Assembly: GCA_949752795.1 (NCBI GenBank)
Contig: OX457058.1
Coordinates: 35,900,587-35,964,586, forward strand
Origin: Hyperoodon ampullatus
Taxonomy: Eukaryota > Chordata > Mammalia > Artiodactyla > Ziphiidae
DNA length: 64,000 nt
Reading direction: 5' to 3'
Shown in pieces: positions 36,150 through 48,261 of this stretch. The number at the start of each line of letters is the position of its first letter. Within the stretch, counting starts at the first letter, position 1. The notes beneath the pieces are model-generated. The model was not told where the DNA came from and searched no databases. It saw nothing but the letters and a program-made list of their open reading frames with translations. Both the position numbers and the translations under genes were made by a program.

Positions 36150-37540
36150 ACACAATTTAAAGACAACAGAGAACTGTAGAAACAATGAGGACTAGAGGGA
36201 CTAAAATTCCAGAGAGGTGAGGACCACTCAGGGATGACAATCAGAAGGTCTTTTCTCTCTTGGGAGCATTTGTCAATCCTGGGTGCGGCCTGAAGACTGG
36301 GGCTTGGCCCATGTATAGGGATGCCGCTGGGACAAAGAGACACTAAGGAAACATTTAGCAGTGCACAGGGCTAGAGTGACAAAGGTGGAGATTTGAGGGG
36401 CTTCAAACCCATGGCTAGTTTTCCCCACAGGACATTTGCTGAATTCCAAGTCTGTGCCAGCATAATGAGTTAAACTGGACATTTCTGAAAGGCAGAGTAA
36501 AATTTTCCTTAGATTTACAGTGCTTAGAAAGCAAAGACCTGCCAAGGGGTCTGAGAAGAGAACAGTAAAGACATGAAAGCCCCAGAGAGATAGGGAATGG
36601 ACACTGGGCGTCTGCATACCCTTTTCACCTGGGGCACTCACTGATTCTAGAAGTAGCTAGGTGCTGAAAAGCCAGGTTTGGCTCCTGGGAAAGATGACAC
36701 CTAGGGAACAGAAACCAGCAGAGATTTTGGAACTTGAGTGACAAAATTGGAGACTTGAGTGGCCCAAATACATGGCTAGTTTCTCCTTCAAGGTTTGCCA
36801 GATTTTGAAGATGCATGGTTTTGGAAGGCTACAGAAGCTGAAAACCTGTGATAGACAGAAGTGAATCTCCTGCTCTCTTTCACGGAAGAGCAGATAAAGA
36901 CCTGCCAGGTTCTCAGCTGAAAGCTTTAGAGGGCCTGCCCTAAAAACAGGGGCAGACCGGTGGCAAACTGAGCATTACCATAACTGAAACCGAGCCCTGA
37001 CCCTTAGTCACTGAGTTAGGGATTACCGATCTAGCCTACTTGCCTAGCAGAGGAGAGAGAAAAAGCTATCTGTAGATGGTAACATCATGTGAAGCCCTAA
37101 CAGTTCTTTTATACCCATTTTCTACCATACAGTGAAAAAATTCCTGCATGCCTAGAATCAAGAGGGCAAAAATCAGATAATAGAAACAGATTCAAAGATA
37201 ATCCAGTTTGAGGATTTAAAAATAACTATGAAAAAAAATAAAATTAATAAAATAACTATGAGTAATATATTCAAGGACATGTAGGAAAAAATGAACAAAA
37301 TAGTTGAAAGGAAGGAGGATATTCCCAGAGATTTATATTTTTTTAAAAAGAATCACGAGGACATTCTAGAACTAAAATAATACAAAGTCTGAAATTTAGA
37401 ACTCAGTGGATAGATTTAACAGCAGTTTGGATATATCAATAGCCAAGACGCGTGAACTAGAAGACAGATCAATAGAAAATACCCAAATTGAAATGGAGAG
37501 ACCCAAGAATCAGGGGATGAAAACTGATAAGAATATAAGC
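36150..37540 (+). mobile_element. Old L1/HAL1-like 5' region with internal tandem repeat
   Basis: From about 37180 the text is old L1 ORF1-like (ataactatgagtaatatatt, gatagatttaacagcagttt, actagaagacagatcaatag). Upstream, two diverged copies of a ~358-bp unit begin near 36371 (gctagagtgacaaaggtgga) and 36729 (cttgagtgacaaaattggag), each followed by a catggctagttt motif, like L1 5' UTR repeats. The element resumes after the ADIPOR2 pseudogene at 39391. Confidence 0.6.
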
Positions 37541-39390
37541 TGTGACGCTGGGTCGTGGTGGCGGTGGCGGGCAGCCCCTCCACTCGTTTGGGGTCCTGGC
37601 AGCCACGGTTCCAAGGAGCCTGAGACATGTGGCAAGGCGGCGGTGAGCTCTGGGTCCACTCACTATCCTAAAAGTCTATCCTCCCAAGAAGAAGGAACAG
37701 AAAGACCTCTTCGTAAGAAAGGTGCAGGTATCCCATGAACGGGACAGCAGAAAACCGACTGGAGTACAGCAGGACTCCAGAGCCAGATATAAGGCTCAGA
37801 AAAGGGCACCAACTTGATGGTACAAGGAGAGGTGACAATGGCATCCACCAAGGAGATTTGGAGCCTCTTGTAGAGGCATCTGTCCTTTCTTCCTATCATA
37901 AAAAAAGCTTGGAGGAAGGTCACTGCAATGATGGAACATCTCAGGAGGAAGAGGGGCTTATGGGCACGTCCCTCCTCTTACAAGCCCACCACGCCATGGA
38001 GAGAATGGAAGAGTTTGTGTGTAAGGTCTGGGGAGGTCGGTGGCAAGTAATGCCTCATGATGTGCTACCGACTGGCTCAAGGATAACGACTTCCTCTTGC
38101 ATGGACACCGGCCCCCTATGCCTTCTTTCCAGGGCCTGTTTTAAGAGCATTTTCAGAATACACACTGAGACAGGCAACATCTGGCCACATCTCTTAGGTT
38201 GTGTATTCTTCCTGTGCCTGGGGATCTTTTATATGTTTCGTCCAAACATCTCCTTGGTGGCCCCCCTGCAAGAGAAGGTGGTCTTTGGATTATTCTTCTT
38301 GGGGGCCATTCTCTGCCTTTCTTTTTCGTGGCTGTTCCACACAGTCTACTGCCACTCAGAAGGGGTCTCCTATCTCTTCTCTAAACTGGATTACTCTGGT
38401 ATTGCTCTTCTGATTATGGGAAGCTTTGTCCCTTGGTTTTATTATTCTTTCTACTGTAACCCACACCGTGCTTCATCTACTTGATTGTCATCTATGTGCT
38501 GGACATCACAACCATTATCGTCTCCCAGTGGGACATGTTCGCTACCCCGCAGTATCGGGGGGTGGGAGCAGGAGTGTTCTTGGACCTTGGCCTGAGTGGC
38601 ATCATTCCCACCTTGCATTATATCATCTCGGAGGGCTTCCTGAAGGCCTCCGCCCTAAGGCAGATCGGCTGGTTGATGCTGATGGCCAGCCTGTATATCA
38701 CAGGAGCAGCCCTGTATGCTGCCCGCATCCCCGAGCACTTCTTTCCCGGCAAGTATGACATCTGGTTTCACTCCCATCAGCTCTTCCACCTCTTCATGGT
38801 GGCTGGCGCTTTCGTTCACTTCCACCGTGTCTCGAACCTCCAGGAGTTCCGCTTCATGATCGGCGGAGGCTGCAGTGAAGAAGATGCACTGTGATACCTG
38901 CTGGTGGCCGGGGACTGTGACCTTTAACCAGGGCCTGCGGTGCCTGCAGGCCTCCCTCACTGGCCGGTGACACTAGTACCAGAGGAACCCTAAACTCTGG
39001 CAGCCTCGTGGGCTTTGTGACGCCCCAGGGCTCCAGGTGGTCCGCGACTGGGAAGAGAAAACAAATATAAATCCCACCTCAGAGGTGGAGAAGAGGGGAG
39101 ATGGCCCAAACCCTACCTTGTTCTTCAGTCTGCTGAGCAAGGGCACTGCAAGACCCTGGCAAACTGGCTTCTGATCCCTGTCCTACTTCTTTGTAGATAC
39201 CGGGACAGTTTAGCTGGAGGCTCATTCTTTTCCCTCTTCTCTCCTTAAAACAATACGCAAACCAGTTTCGATGAACATTTATATCCTATAAGGGGTGGGG
39301 GTGTGCTTTTGGGAGAACAAAGAAATTAATGTAAATAAGATTTCTGACTTACTATTTAAATAAAAATTTATATAAATGTTAAAAAAAAAA
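37541..39390 (+). pseudogene. ADIPOR2P: ADIPOR2 processed pseudogene
   Basis: This is an intronless copy of the adiponectin receptor 2 mRNA, a seven-helix PAQR-family membrane protein. The ATG is at 37735; text such as RTPEPDIRLRKGHQLDGTRR, RACFKSIFRIHTETGNIW and VSNLQEFRFMIGGGCSEE identifies ADIPOR2 rather than ADIPOR1. A 194-nt 5' UTR, the natural stop at 38892-38894, a ~0.5-kb 3' UTR, an AATAAA at 39359 and an A-tract at 39381-39390 show it came from a processed mRNA. The TSD is aagaatataa at 37529-37538 and 39389-39398. Breaks: a one-base loss near 38070 and a one-base gain near 38130 scramble about 20 codons but restore the frame; another one-base loss near 38463 shifts the frame, so the first ORF ends at 38484 and the C-terminal third continues in another frame to 38894. 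It sits inside an old L1. A functional product is unlikely. Confidence 0.95.
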
Positions 39391-39557
39391 GAATATAAAC
39401 CATGTTGGACACGCTCAAAAGATCTAGCACACATGTAATGGGAATCCCAGAAGGAGAGGAGGGAGAATGGAGCAGAAGTAATATTCATAGAGAGAATGGT
39501 TGAGAATTTTCCAAAAACTGATGAATATTCCAAAATTGATGAGTCTACAGATTTAAG
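39391..39557 (+). mobile_element. Continuation of old L1 after ADIPOR2 pseudogene
   Basis: Text gtaatgggaatcccagaagg, gagaggagggagaatggagc and gttgagaattttccaaaaac is ORF1/5'-region L1 text that continues the element ending at 37540. Confidence 0.65.
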
Positions 39558-39567
39558 AAGTTGAATG

Positions 39568-40263
39568 GTACTTCCCTGGTGGTGCAGTGGTTAAGAATCC
39601 ACCTGCCAGGACTTCCCTGGTGGCACAGTGGTTAAGAGCCCACCTGCCAATGTAGGGGACACAGGTTCAAACCCTGGTCCTGGAAGATCCCACATGCTGC
39701 AGAGCGACTAAGCCCATGTGCCACAACTGCTGAGCCTGTGTTCTAGAGCCCACGAGCCACAACTACTGAAACCCATGTGCCTAGAGCCCATGCTCTGCAA
39801 CAAGAGAAGCCACTGCAATGAGAAGCCCATGCACTGCAACGAAGAGTAGCCCACCCCACCGCAACTGGAGAAAGCCCATGCGCAACAACAAAGACCCAAC
39901 GCAGCCATAAATAGATAGATAGATAGGTAGATAGATAGATAGAATCCGCCTGCCAATACAGGGGACATGGGTTAGATCCCTAGTCCAGGAAGATCCCACA
40001 TGCCGCGGAACAACTAAGCCCGTGCACCACAACTACTGAGCCTGCGCTCTAGAGCCCACGAACCACAACTACTGAAGCCCGCAGGCCACAACTACTGAAG
40101 CCCAAGTGCCTGGAGCCCGTGCTCTGCAACAAAGAGAAGCCACCTCGGTGAGAAACCCACATGCCGCAGCAAAGAGTAGCCCCCGCTTGCCATAACCAGA
40201 GAAAAGCCCGCAAGCAGCAACGAAGACCCAACACAGCCTAAATAAGTAAGTAAGTAAGTAAGT
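39568..40263 (+). mobile_element. CHR SINE, long type, interrupted by a second SINE
   Basis: The head cttccctggtggtgcagtgg (39568-39608) is separated from its body (agaatccgcctgccaataca to gacccaacacagcctaaat) by the inner SINE. The tail is an (AAGT)n tract at 40243-40265. Outer TSD aagttgaatg at 39558-39567 and 40264-40273. Confidence 0.93.
39609..39940 (+). mobile_element. Nested CHR SINE, long type, with (GATA)n tail
   Basis: Full long-form SINE from gacttccctggtggcacagt to gacccaacgcagccataaat, then (GATA)n. TSD agaatccacctgcca / agaatccgcctgcca at 39594-39608 and 39941-39955, taken from the outer SINE itself. Confidence 0.95.
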
Positions 40264-40344
40264 AAGTTGAATGAACCCCCAAGAAGCATAAATATAGATT
40301 TAGTTAATCATTGCCTTATGTAAGCAATACATACATTATATTCT

Positions 40345-40500
40345 TTTTAACCAGTTACTAGTTTTATGACCTTGAACAAGTCATTGGAGCTTGTTGAGCA
40401 TCAGTTTCCCCATCTGTAAAAATGGGGATCAGATGAAAGACTGAAAAACTACCTTAGGAACTGTTAAGTTCTAAAGCGATCTAAAGATGACCAGTGGGCA
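40345..40500 (+). repeat. MIR SINE
   Basis: agttttatgaccttgaacaa, gagcatcagtttccccatct, gtaaaaatggggatcagatg. Confidence 0.8.
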
Positions 40501-40927
40501 TCACCATTCTTATTCCAGCTTGACTGACAGTGGGACAGCCTGTTTGGGACAGGCTTCAGAGGAGTATCAGCCTCTGTCCTCTGCCTTTCAAGGGGGCTTC
40601 AGGGAGAGGGTGTGGAAGCTGACCTAGGGGCAGAGGTCTGTTGTGAGCAGCAGAAAGATTTAGAATGGGTGTGGTCATTGCTTTGCCCTCCCAGGATTCT
40701 GGTAATTGAGAGGTGATCAGGGTTGGCTTCCTGGGATCACATGATCCACTCTGATCCAGCTCCCAGCCACATGCCTTCCCTTGGCCTGCCTTGGTTCCAC
40801 TCCATCGGTCCTGCCTGGGGCTGAGCCAGAACCCAGCCAGCCTTCGAGGTCCCAGACGCCTTACTTTGTACTTGCCTCTGGTTTAGATCTGCATTTTCCA
40901 CACCTCCCTCCGCTGCCCCCATTTCTT

Positions 40928-41138
40928 TTTTTTTCTTTTTTTTTTTGCGGTACGTGGGCCTCTCACTGTTGTGGCCTCTCCTGTTGTGGAGCACAGGCTC
41001 TGGACGCGCAGGCTCAGCGGCCATGACTCACGGGCCCAGCCGCTCCACGGCATGTGGGATCTTCCCAGACCGGGCCACGAACCTGTGTCCCCTGCATTGG
41101 CAGGCAGACTCTCAACCACTGTGCCACCAGGGAAGCCC
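40928..41138 (-). mobile_element. CHR SINE, full-length type
   Basis: T-run, gcggtacgtgggcctctcac, gacgcgcaggctcagcggcc, head gtgccaccagggaagccc. Perfect 14-bp TSD tgcccccatttctt at 40914-40927 and 41139-41152. Confidence 0.97.
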
Positions 41139-41384
41139 TGCCCCCATTTCTTGATAGTGTCTGGTGACAGCAGGCAGAGCTCTTTACTAACTGTTGCATT
41201 CAGTTATCTGAAAAACATGTGATAAAAGTGTCTTAGCTCACACAGTCTTGGGAATTAGAGGAACTAGCACAGGAAGGAAAAGCAACCTGGAGTGCGGTGA
41301 AGGCATCAGTACTTCATAGCTGGGGCAAGAACAGGAGCCATCATGTATAACATGAGAAGCACGTCATGCAGAAGTTCAGAATAC

Positions 41385-41757
41385 AGGACTTTGAGTCAGA
41401 CAATCTGGGTTTTACCTCTAGGCTTTGCTACTTGCCAACTCAGTTTCTCCTGTGAAATGAAGGTGGTAGTCATACCTCATAGGCTTGTTGTAAGGCTTAA
41501 GAGCTGATATAAGTAGTTTTTTAGTCTTCAGTAATTTAGTATTCAGGCTGCCAAGGATTTCTGCCAAGTGAGCCTGTTATTGATACTTTATAACACTGAT
41601 CAGTTGTTTAGTGATTACTTACATGTCTCTACCCTCTTCCTGACTACCTGCAACTTGAAGACCAGGACTCTTGACTCCTTCCCCTTTGTGTCTTTGGTTA
41701 GTAGACTATCAGGCATATAATGAATGTTCAGTGAATGTTTGTTGAATGAATGAATGT
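41385..41757 (+). repeat. MIR SINE followed by L2 3' end
   Basis: MIR at 41385-41515: gagtcagacaatctgggttt, cagtttctcctgtgaaatga, ctcataggcttgttgtaagg. L2-like end at about 41590-41757: gactatcaggcatataatga, gttgaatgaatgaatg. Confidence 0.7.
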
Positions 41758-42666
41758 ACTGTGTGCTGGATATCATCCTTTTACCTCCACATTCATCCTC
41801 TACTCTTCTTCACCCTGCTCTGGTCCCTGAGGGGCCGACCCGCAGATGACATCAGTGGGCTTGCGGAGCCTCTGGCTTCTGCTTGGGTTTGGCCAGTGGC
41901 GGGAAATCAGAATGGCAGAGGCGAGGGCATTTGTCCCACTGGCTCCCCCTCTTGTGAGGTCACCATGTGCTGGTGTGTTCCTCAACAGAAGGTCTTCTCT
42001 CTCGTTAAGGCAGCCTGTGCTCCATGACTCTCTCCTTCCACGTCCCATAGCCTCTTCACCCCCTCATCCTTTAAAGCCAAGGAGAGGTGGCAGCAGCTAG
42101 CACCAGGTCCCTGCACTGTCCATACACCCAGCTCACACCTGTCTAATTAGTCAGTAAATTAACCCTCCAGAAATTATCCCAATTAGAGTGTACCTTTTCT
42201 TTCCCGTGGGGAAGCAGCAAGCCCCCATTGCTCATGGAGATTTTAAATGGTTTGACCTGGACCCCGGGGGCTCTAGGCACTTAAAAAGGTAGGCAGCGTG
42301 GTTCTTCAGAGGATGTGTGACATGGCTGGCCATTAAGGGCAATCGGATGTGCGACAGCTTTGGGGAAATAAGTAGCAGTTTTGGAAACTGTTCTCTACTT
42401 AGGAGAGACTTTCTCCCACTGATAACCTGTGAAATCTTATTTTAGGCTGACTCTCTGTTTTTAAATCTCTGAAATTGCCTGTTATCATGGCTGTGTGTAT
42501 ATGACTCAGCGTGGGATGTGCCAGGAGAGGAAGAACTCAGGACCAGATATAACAGTGGGGATGCAGGCTTTACCTACTAGCTTTGCCAACAGAGGAGTTT
42601 TTAAGGAGTTACTTTGCTGTCTAATTCAGTGTTTAAATGTCGACTCTTTGGGCTGTTTCGCTGCAG
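41758..42666. other. Intron 2 end, possible conserved noncoding block
   Basis: 42120-42420 is non-repetitive and contains several homeodomain-type cores (ctaattag at 42143, aaattaa, caattag at 42180). Nothing else recognised. I cannot test conservation here. Confidence 0.4.
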
Positions 42667-42798
42667 GTGATCATAAACAGCACAATCACACCCAATATGA
42701 CTTTCACCAAAACATCGCAGAAATTTGGGCAGTGGGCCGACAGCAGAGCCAACACGGTGTTTGGTTTGGGGTTTTCCTCGGAGCAGCAGCTGACAAAG
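42667..42798 (+). CDS. HOMER2: HOMER2 exon 3: second half of EVH1 domain
   Basis: This exon is 132 nt, 44 codons, residues 55-98, phase 0 at both ends. It starts [10 protein letters not shown] and contains [16 protein letters not shown] and [14 protein letters not shown]. Gly89 and Phe90 (in GLGF) are present; Gly89 is the residue whose substitution is known to abolish Homer ligand binding. FSSEQQLTK is the Homer2 version of this stretch. The acceptor is cgctgcag (ending 42666) and the donor AAG|gtaatg. The residues look fully conserved with mammalian Homer2, as expected under strong purifying selection. The sequence stays open for about 54 codons past the donor, which I take as chance. Confidence 0.97.
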
Positions 42799-43214
42799 GT
42801 AATGTGGTCCTTCCTGCAACGCCGTGGGTGCCATGTCCAATGCTCTTCTCATTCAGTAGGTAATTGCCTGCTGAGGGATCCAGTGCTGCTACTACTGGTT
42901 GAGCAGATTCCTCTCTGGCCTTCAGTTTTCTCCCCTCTGGCGCTGCAGGGCTGCCAAACCAGATGACCTTTTAGAAACATCAGTTTCCTTGAAAATGGAA
43001 ATGTTGTTTAGAGAAGGAAAACATCTCTAACAATGCTGCCTCACAGCCTGAGGTGTAGCCTCAGGACGCAGCTTTGCCAGCTGTTCCTTCCCCAGGTGTC
43101 CACCGGGCCCCTGCACCCAGGGTGTGTCTGACAGCCATCAGTGTCACTGACTGTGGTTGGAGCCCTCAGAGAGGGGGAGTAAGGTGATGCTCAGTAAGAG
43201 TTTTAAAAGGTTTC

Positions 43215-43975
43215 TGCTCCCAATTTCCAACATGCATGTGGGTGGGGGGTGGAGGGGTTCCCCGAAGCACCAAGCACTTCTCAGACCCCAGATGGGTGTC
43301 CTGCAATGCAACTCGATTCTGACACTGCCTACCTGGAGGAAGCATCCAATCCCACAGGTGAAGGGCTCAGTCCTGCAAGACCCCCCCCAACTTCAGACTT
43401 CAGTTGTAAGCCCAGGGTGTCACCTGTGCTTCTGACTGACCGGCTATAGATCAGAGGTTCCAATGACCCCCTCCTAAGGTTCAGTTAATTTGCTAGAGCT
43501 GCTTATAGAACTCAGAGAAGCATTTTACTTACTAGGTTACCAGTTTATTGTAAAGGGGTGTAACTCAGGAACAGCTGGATGGAAGAGACATAGGGCAAGG
43601 TATGTGGAAAGGACGGAGCTTCCACGCCCCTTCTGAAGTCTGCCACTCTCCCCAAATCTCTACATGTTCACCCACCCGGAAGCTCTCCAAACCCATCCTT
43701 TTAGGGTTTTATGGAGGCTTTATTAATTAGGCATGATTGATTCCATCACTGACCACTGGTGACTGATTCAGCCTCCAGCCCTCTCCCCTCCCCAGAGGGA
43801 CTGAAAGTTTCACCCCTCTATTCATGATTGGTTCCCCTGGCAACCAGCCCCCATCCTTAGGTCCTTTGCAAAAGTCACCTCATTGACATAAACCCAGTTT
43901 TGATGGAAAGGGGCTTCTTAGGAATGATAAGATACCCATTTCACCTTTATGGCTCCGAACTCAGAACTGAGGACA
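43215..43975 (-). mobile_element. ERV solo LTR (ERVL/ERV3-like), antisense
   Basis: Reverse-complement relative of the LTR at 509-1262. Shared text on its own strand includes cctccataaaaccc, gagagcttcc, tgttcctgagttac, aataaactggta and gtcagaatcgagttg. It has no internal retroviral genes. It lies between HOMER2 exon 3 and the NDUFAF6 pseudogene. Confidence 0.75.
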
Positions 43976-44432
43976 AGAGACCAAATATTGTGACAAAAGA
44001 TGCTCGCATTGCTCTTAGCGCTCAGGAACTGTGAGCCAGGAACCATGGAGGAAGACAAGATATATATTTCTTATATGTCATAGGATCATAAGTTCTTAAC
44101 TTGGAGTCCCCACAACCCTTAAAATGTCACACAGTGTTTTGTGTGTGTGTTGCTCTTTTTCTAGGGAGAGCGTTTATAGCTTTGCTTTGATTTCCAAGGG
44201 GTCTGGGACACACTCTGTGGATAGTTAAAAAGGTGTTGAGGAGCAGAGTGTGACTGACCACAGACTTGGAGAAGCCCAAGGAGCGAGGAAACAAACTGAC
44301 CACCTCTGAGAGGCCTCACCTAGCCGATTGAAGGGGCCAGAAGCTTGTTTTAGGAGAATAGGCTTCCTTTTAGGCTGGTGGAGAGTCCTGTGTAGGTATT
44401 GAAAATGTACTGGTTAAAAGCAAGACTGACTA

Positions 44433-44554
44433 GGGACTTGCCTGGCAGTCCAGTGGTTAGGACTCCATGCTTCCACTGCAGGGGACCCGGGTTCAATCCC
44501 TGGTCAGGGAACTAAGATCCCTCGTGTCTCGACGCAGCCAAAAAAACAAAAACA
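44433..44554 (+). mobile_element. CHR SINE, short type
   Basis: Head gggacttgcctggcagtcca, body gggttcaatccctggtcagg, tail gacgcagccaaaaaaacaaa. TSD aaaagcaagactgacta / aaaagcaagactgccta. Confidence 0.95.
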
Positions 44555-44729
44555 AAAAGCAAGACTGCCTAGTTTATGTGACACAAGAACTTATTGGAAG
44601 CCTATCAGAGTATCTCAAGGAATCCAAGAGAGAGTTGAAAATCCAGGAAGGGCTGGAGCCAGGCTGGCTTTGGGAATCTTGGCTAAAGGAATTCTATACC
44701 ATTGCCTTGACCGTCCCACTGACTGCTGG

Positions 44730-44860
44730 GCAGGTGTTTATTGAGCTCCTGCTGTGCCGACACCGTGCTGGGCACCAAGGATGCAGAGCTGTGGTCCCGT
44801 CCCCAGAGGGCCTTACAGAATTCCAGACGCCTGGGGAATTGACAGAGCTGCTTAGTACAG
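44730..44860 (+). repeat. L2-like LINE relic
   Basis: gtttattgagctcctgctgt, accgtgctgggcaccaagga, gatgcagagctgtggtcc, gagggccttacagaattcc. Confidence 0.6.
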
Positions 44861-45024
44861 ACTTGGTTGCTTGGGTTCCCTGTGTACACTAAGGACTATT
44901 TTCACAGGGGGATTAAACTGAATCAGGAAGCCACCCTGGCAGGAACTTGCTAAATGCACCTTTCATTTGTCCAGTGTGTGTGCATGTGTGTTTGTACACC
45001 ACATACACACACATGCACATTTCT

Positions 45025-45989
<965 letters not shown>

Positions 45990-46005
45990 ACACATGCACA
46001 TTTCT

Positions 46006-46949
46006 AAGGAGGCCTCCAGCCCACAGACCCAGCCACAAACAAGCCCCCTAAGGAAGGGTACCCCACAGTCTGTCCTCCTCTGCATCCCCACCTATGAGGA
46101 TGCTGTTCCCTAGAAGCCCAAGAAACCCAAAATGACCTGGTGGCACGCCACACATCCTCCTATGCCACCCACTCATAGAAGCATCCTTTCCTGGGTACTG
46201 AAATCTCCAGATCGCCAGGGCTCAGCAACATGGGGCAGGAAGCAGAAATCTTAAGGGTAGCTCGCGGGGTATAAACATGGGAGATGTCATCTCCATCCCT
46301 GATCCCTCAGTCCCTGGACTGCGGCTCTGAGGAGAAGCATCACGTCCCACAACTCTGCAAGATGTGGTGTTCTAGCAGGCAGCACAGCAGAGTTCTGGAA
46401 GGCCTGCTGCTTCTGCTGATAAGGTTTGTGGGAGGATCAAGAAACCTGCGGCAAGTAGACCTTGCTTCATTTCATTTGCAGAGAAGTTGGTTGGTTGGTT
46501 GGAGGTGGTGCTGTGTGGTACAGAAGGCATTAAGTAAGTTTGTGGGTCGGGGGGCCGGGAGGCCTGACAGTTCGTAGTATACGTCTCTCCTGGTGAGGGT
46601 AAATTACTGTGTGCTCTGGAGGAAGGGCCCAGCGTAATCAGCTTTCCACCAGGGAGCTGGCTGGTCACTTAGAAGTGTGATGCAGAATCAGGGCCTCAGG
46701 GTGGGTCACTGCTGTTGGCAGTTGATACTCAATGGGGCCAGAAGTCAGGGTGGCCATGACAGAAGTAGGTATTGTCAAGGCCACACTACATTCTCTCCCC
46801 GGCACCAAGGCCAGTGTGTCCATAAGCCTTTTGAGCAAGTGCCAGGCTGCCTGGGGAAGAGAATAACTGGGTATCCATAGAGCAGCCTTCCTGCCCCTAG
46901 TTCTAAGGATTCTTTTTGCTGGAGGGTGGAGGCTTCAGAAGAGCATTGT
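46006..46949. other. Intron 3 sequence, nothing recognised
   Basis: Unique-looking sequence between the NDUFAF6 pseudogene and the old-repeat nest. 43976-44415 and 44861-45008 are also unremarkable, the latter with a short TG-rich run near 44978-45020. Confidence 0.55.
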
Positions 46950-47020
46950 CTTGGTCTGTTCAGGCTATTATAACAAAATACCATAGACTGGGTATTTAAA
47001 CAACAGCCTCTCACAGTTCT

Positions 47021-48106
47021 TTTTTTTTATAATTAATTTTTATTGGAGTATGGTTGCTTTACAATGTTGTGTTAGTTTCTCCTGTACAGCAAAGTGAATC
47101 AGCTATACGTATACATATATCCCCTCTTTTTTGGATTTCCTTCCCATTTAGGTCACCACAGAGCACTGAGTAGAGTTCCCTGTGCTATACAGTAGGTTCT
47201 CATTAGTTATCTATTTTATACGTAGTATCAATAGTGTATATATGTCAATCCCAATCTCTCAGTTCCTCCCACCCCCACTTTCCCCCTTGGTATCCATACA
47301 TTTGTTCTCTACGTCTGTGCCTCGGTTTCTGCTTTGCATAAAAATGGTATAAGATCATCTATACCATTTTTCCAGATTCCACGTATATGCGTTAATATAT
47401 GATATTTGTCTTTCTCTTTCTTACTTCACTCTGTATGACAGTCTCTAGGTCCATCCACGTCTCTACAAATGACCCAATTTCATTCCTTTTTATGACTGAG
47501 TAATGTTGCATTGTATATATGTACCACATCTTCTTTATCCATTCCTCTGTTGATGGACATTTAGGTTGCTTCCATGTCCTGGCTATTGTAAATAGTGCTG
47601 CAATGAACATTAGGGTGCATGGGTCTTTTTGAATTATGGTTTTCTCAGGGTATATGCCCAGTAGTGGGATTGCTGGGTCATATGGTAATTCTATTTTTAG
47701 TTTTTTAAGGAACCTCCATACTGTTCTCCATAGTGGCTGTATCAATTTACATTCCCACCAACAGTGCAAGAGGGTTCCCTTTTCTCCATACCCTTTCCAG
47801 CATTTATTGTTTGTAGATTTTTTGATGATAGCCATTCTGACCGTACGTCACTGTAGTTTTGATTTGCATTTCTCTGATAATTAGTGATGTTGAGCATCTT
47901 TTCATGTGCCTCTTTGCCATCTGTATGTCTTCTTTGGAGAAATGTCTATTTTCGTCTTCTGCCCATTTTTTTTTTTTTGATATTGAGCTGCATGAGCTGT
48001 TTATATATTTTGGAGATTAATCCTTTGTCAGTTGCTTCGTTTGCAAATATTTTCTCCCATTCTCAGGGTTGTCTTTTTGTCTTGTTTATGGATTCCTTTG
48101 CTGTGG
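47021..48106 (-). mobile_element. L1 3' end and ORF2 C-terminus, antisense
   Basis: From the 3' tail (ttttttttataattaatttt) through the 3' UTR to the ORF2 C-terminal region. Minus-strand translation around 47835-47392 gives [20 protein letters not shown] and [17 protein letters not shown], typical of L1 ORF2. TSD acagcctctcacagttct / acagcctctcatagttct at 47003-47020 and 48107-48124. Confidence 0.95.
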
Positions 48107-48261
48107 ACAGCCTCTCATAGTTCTGGAGGCTGGAGTCTGAGATCAGGGAGCCAGCATAGTCAAGTCAGGTGAAGGCGCTCTTCCAAGTTGCAGACTGTCA
48201 GCTTTTCACTGTGTTCTCACATGATGAAAAGAGGGCAAGAATGCTCTCTGCGGTCTCTTTT

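Noticed and set aside
37735..38484. 250-codon ORF as a real PAQR-family gene
   Set aside because: It is the first part of the ADIPOR2 retrocopy: intronless, A-tailed, with TSDs, about 20 codons scrambled and the last third out of frame.
42637..42966. Exon 3 read-through ORF of 109 codons
   Set aside because: The donor after 42798 is a good consensus (AAG|gtaatg) and the extra codons resemble no protein; exon 3 joins exon 4 in frame.
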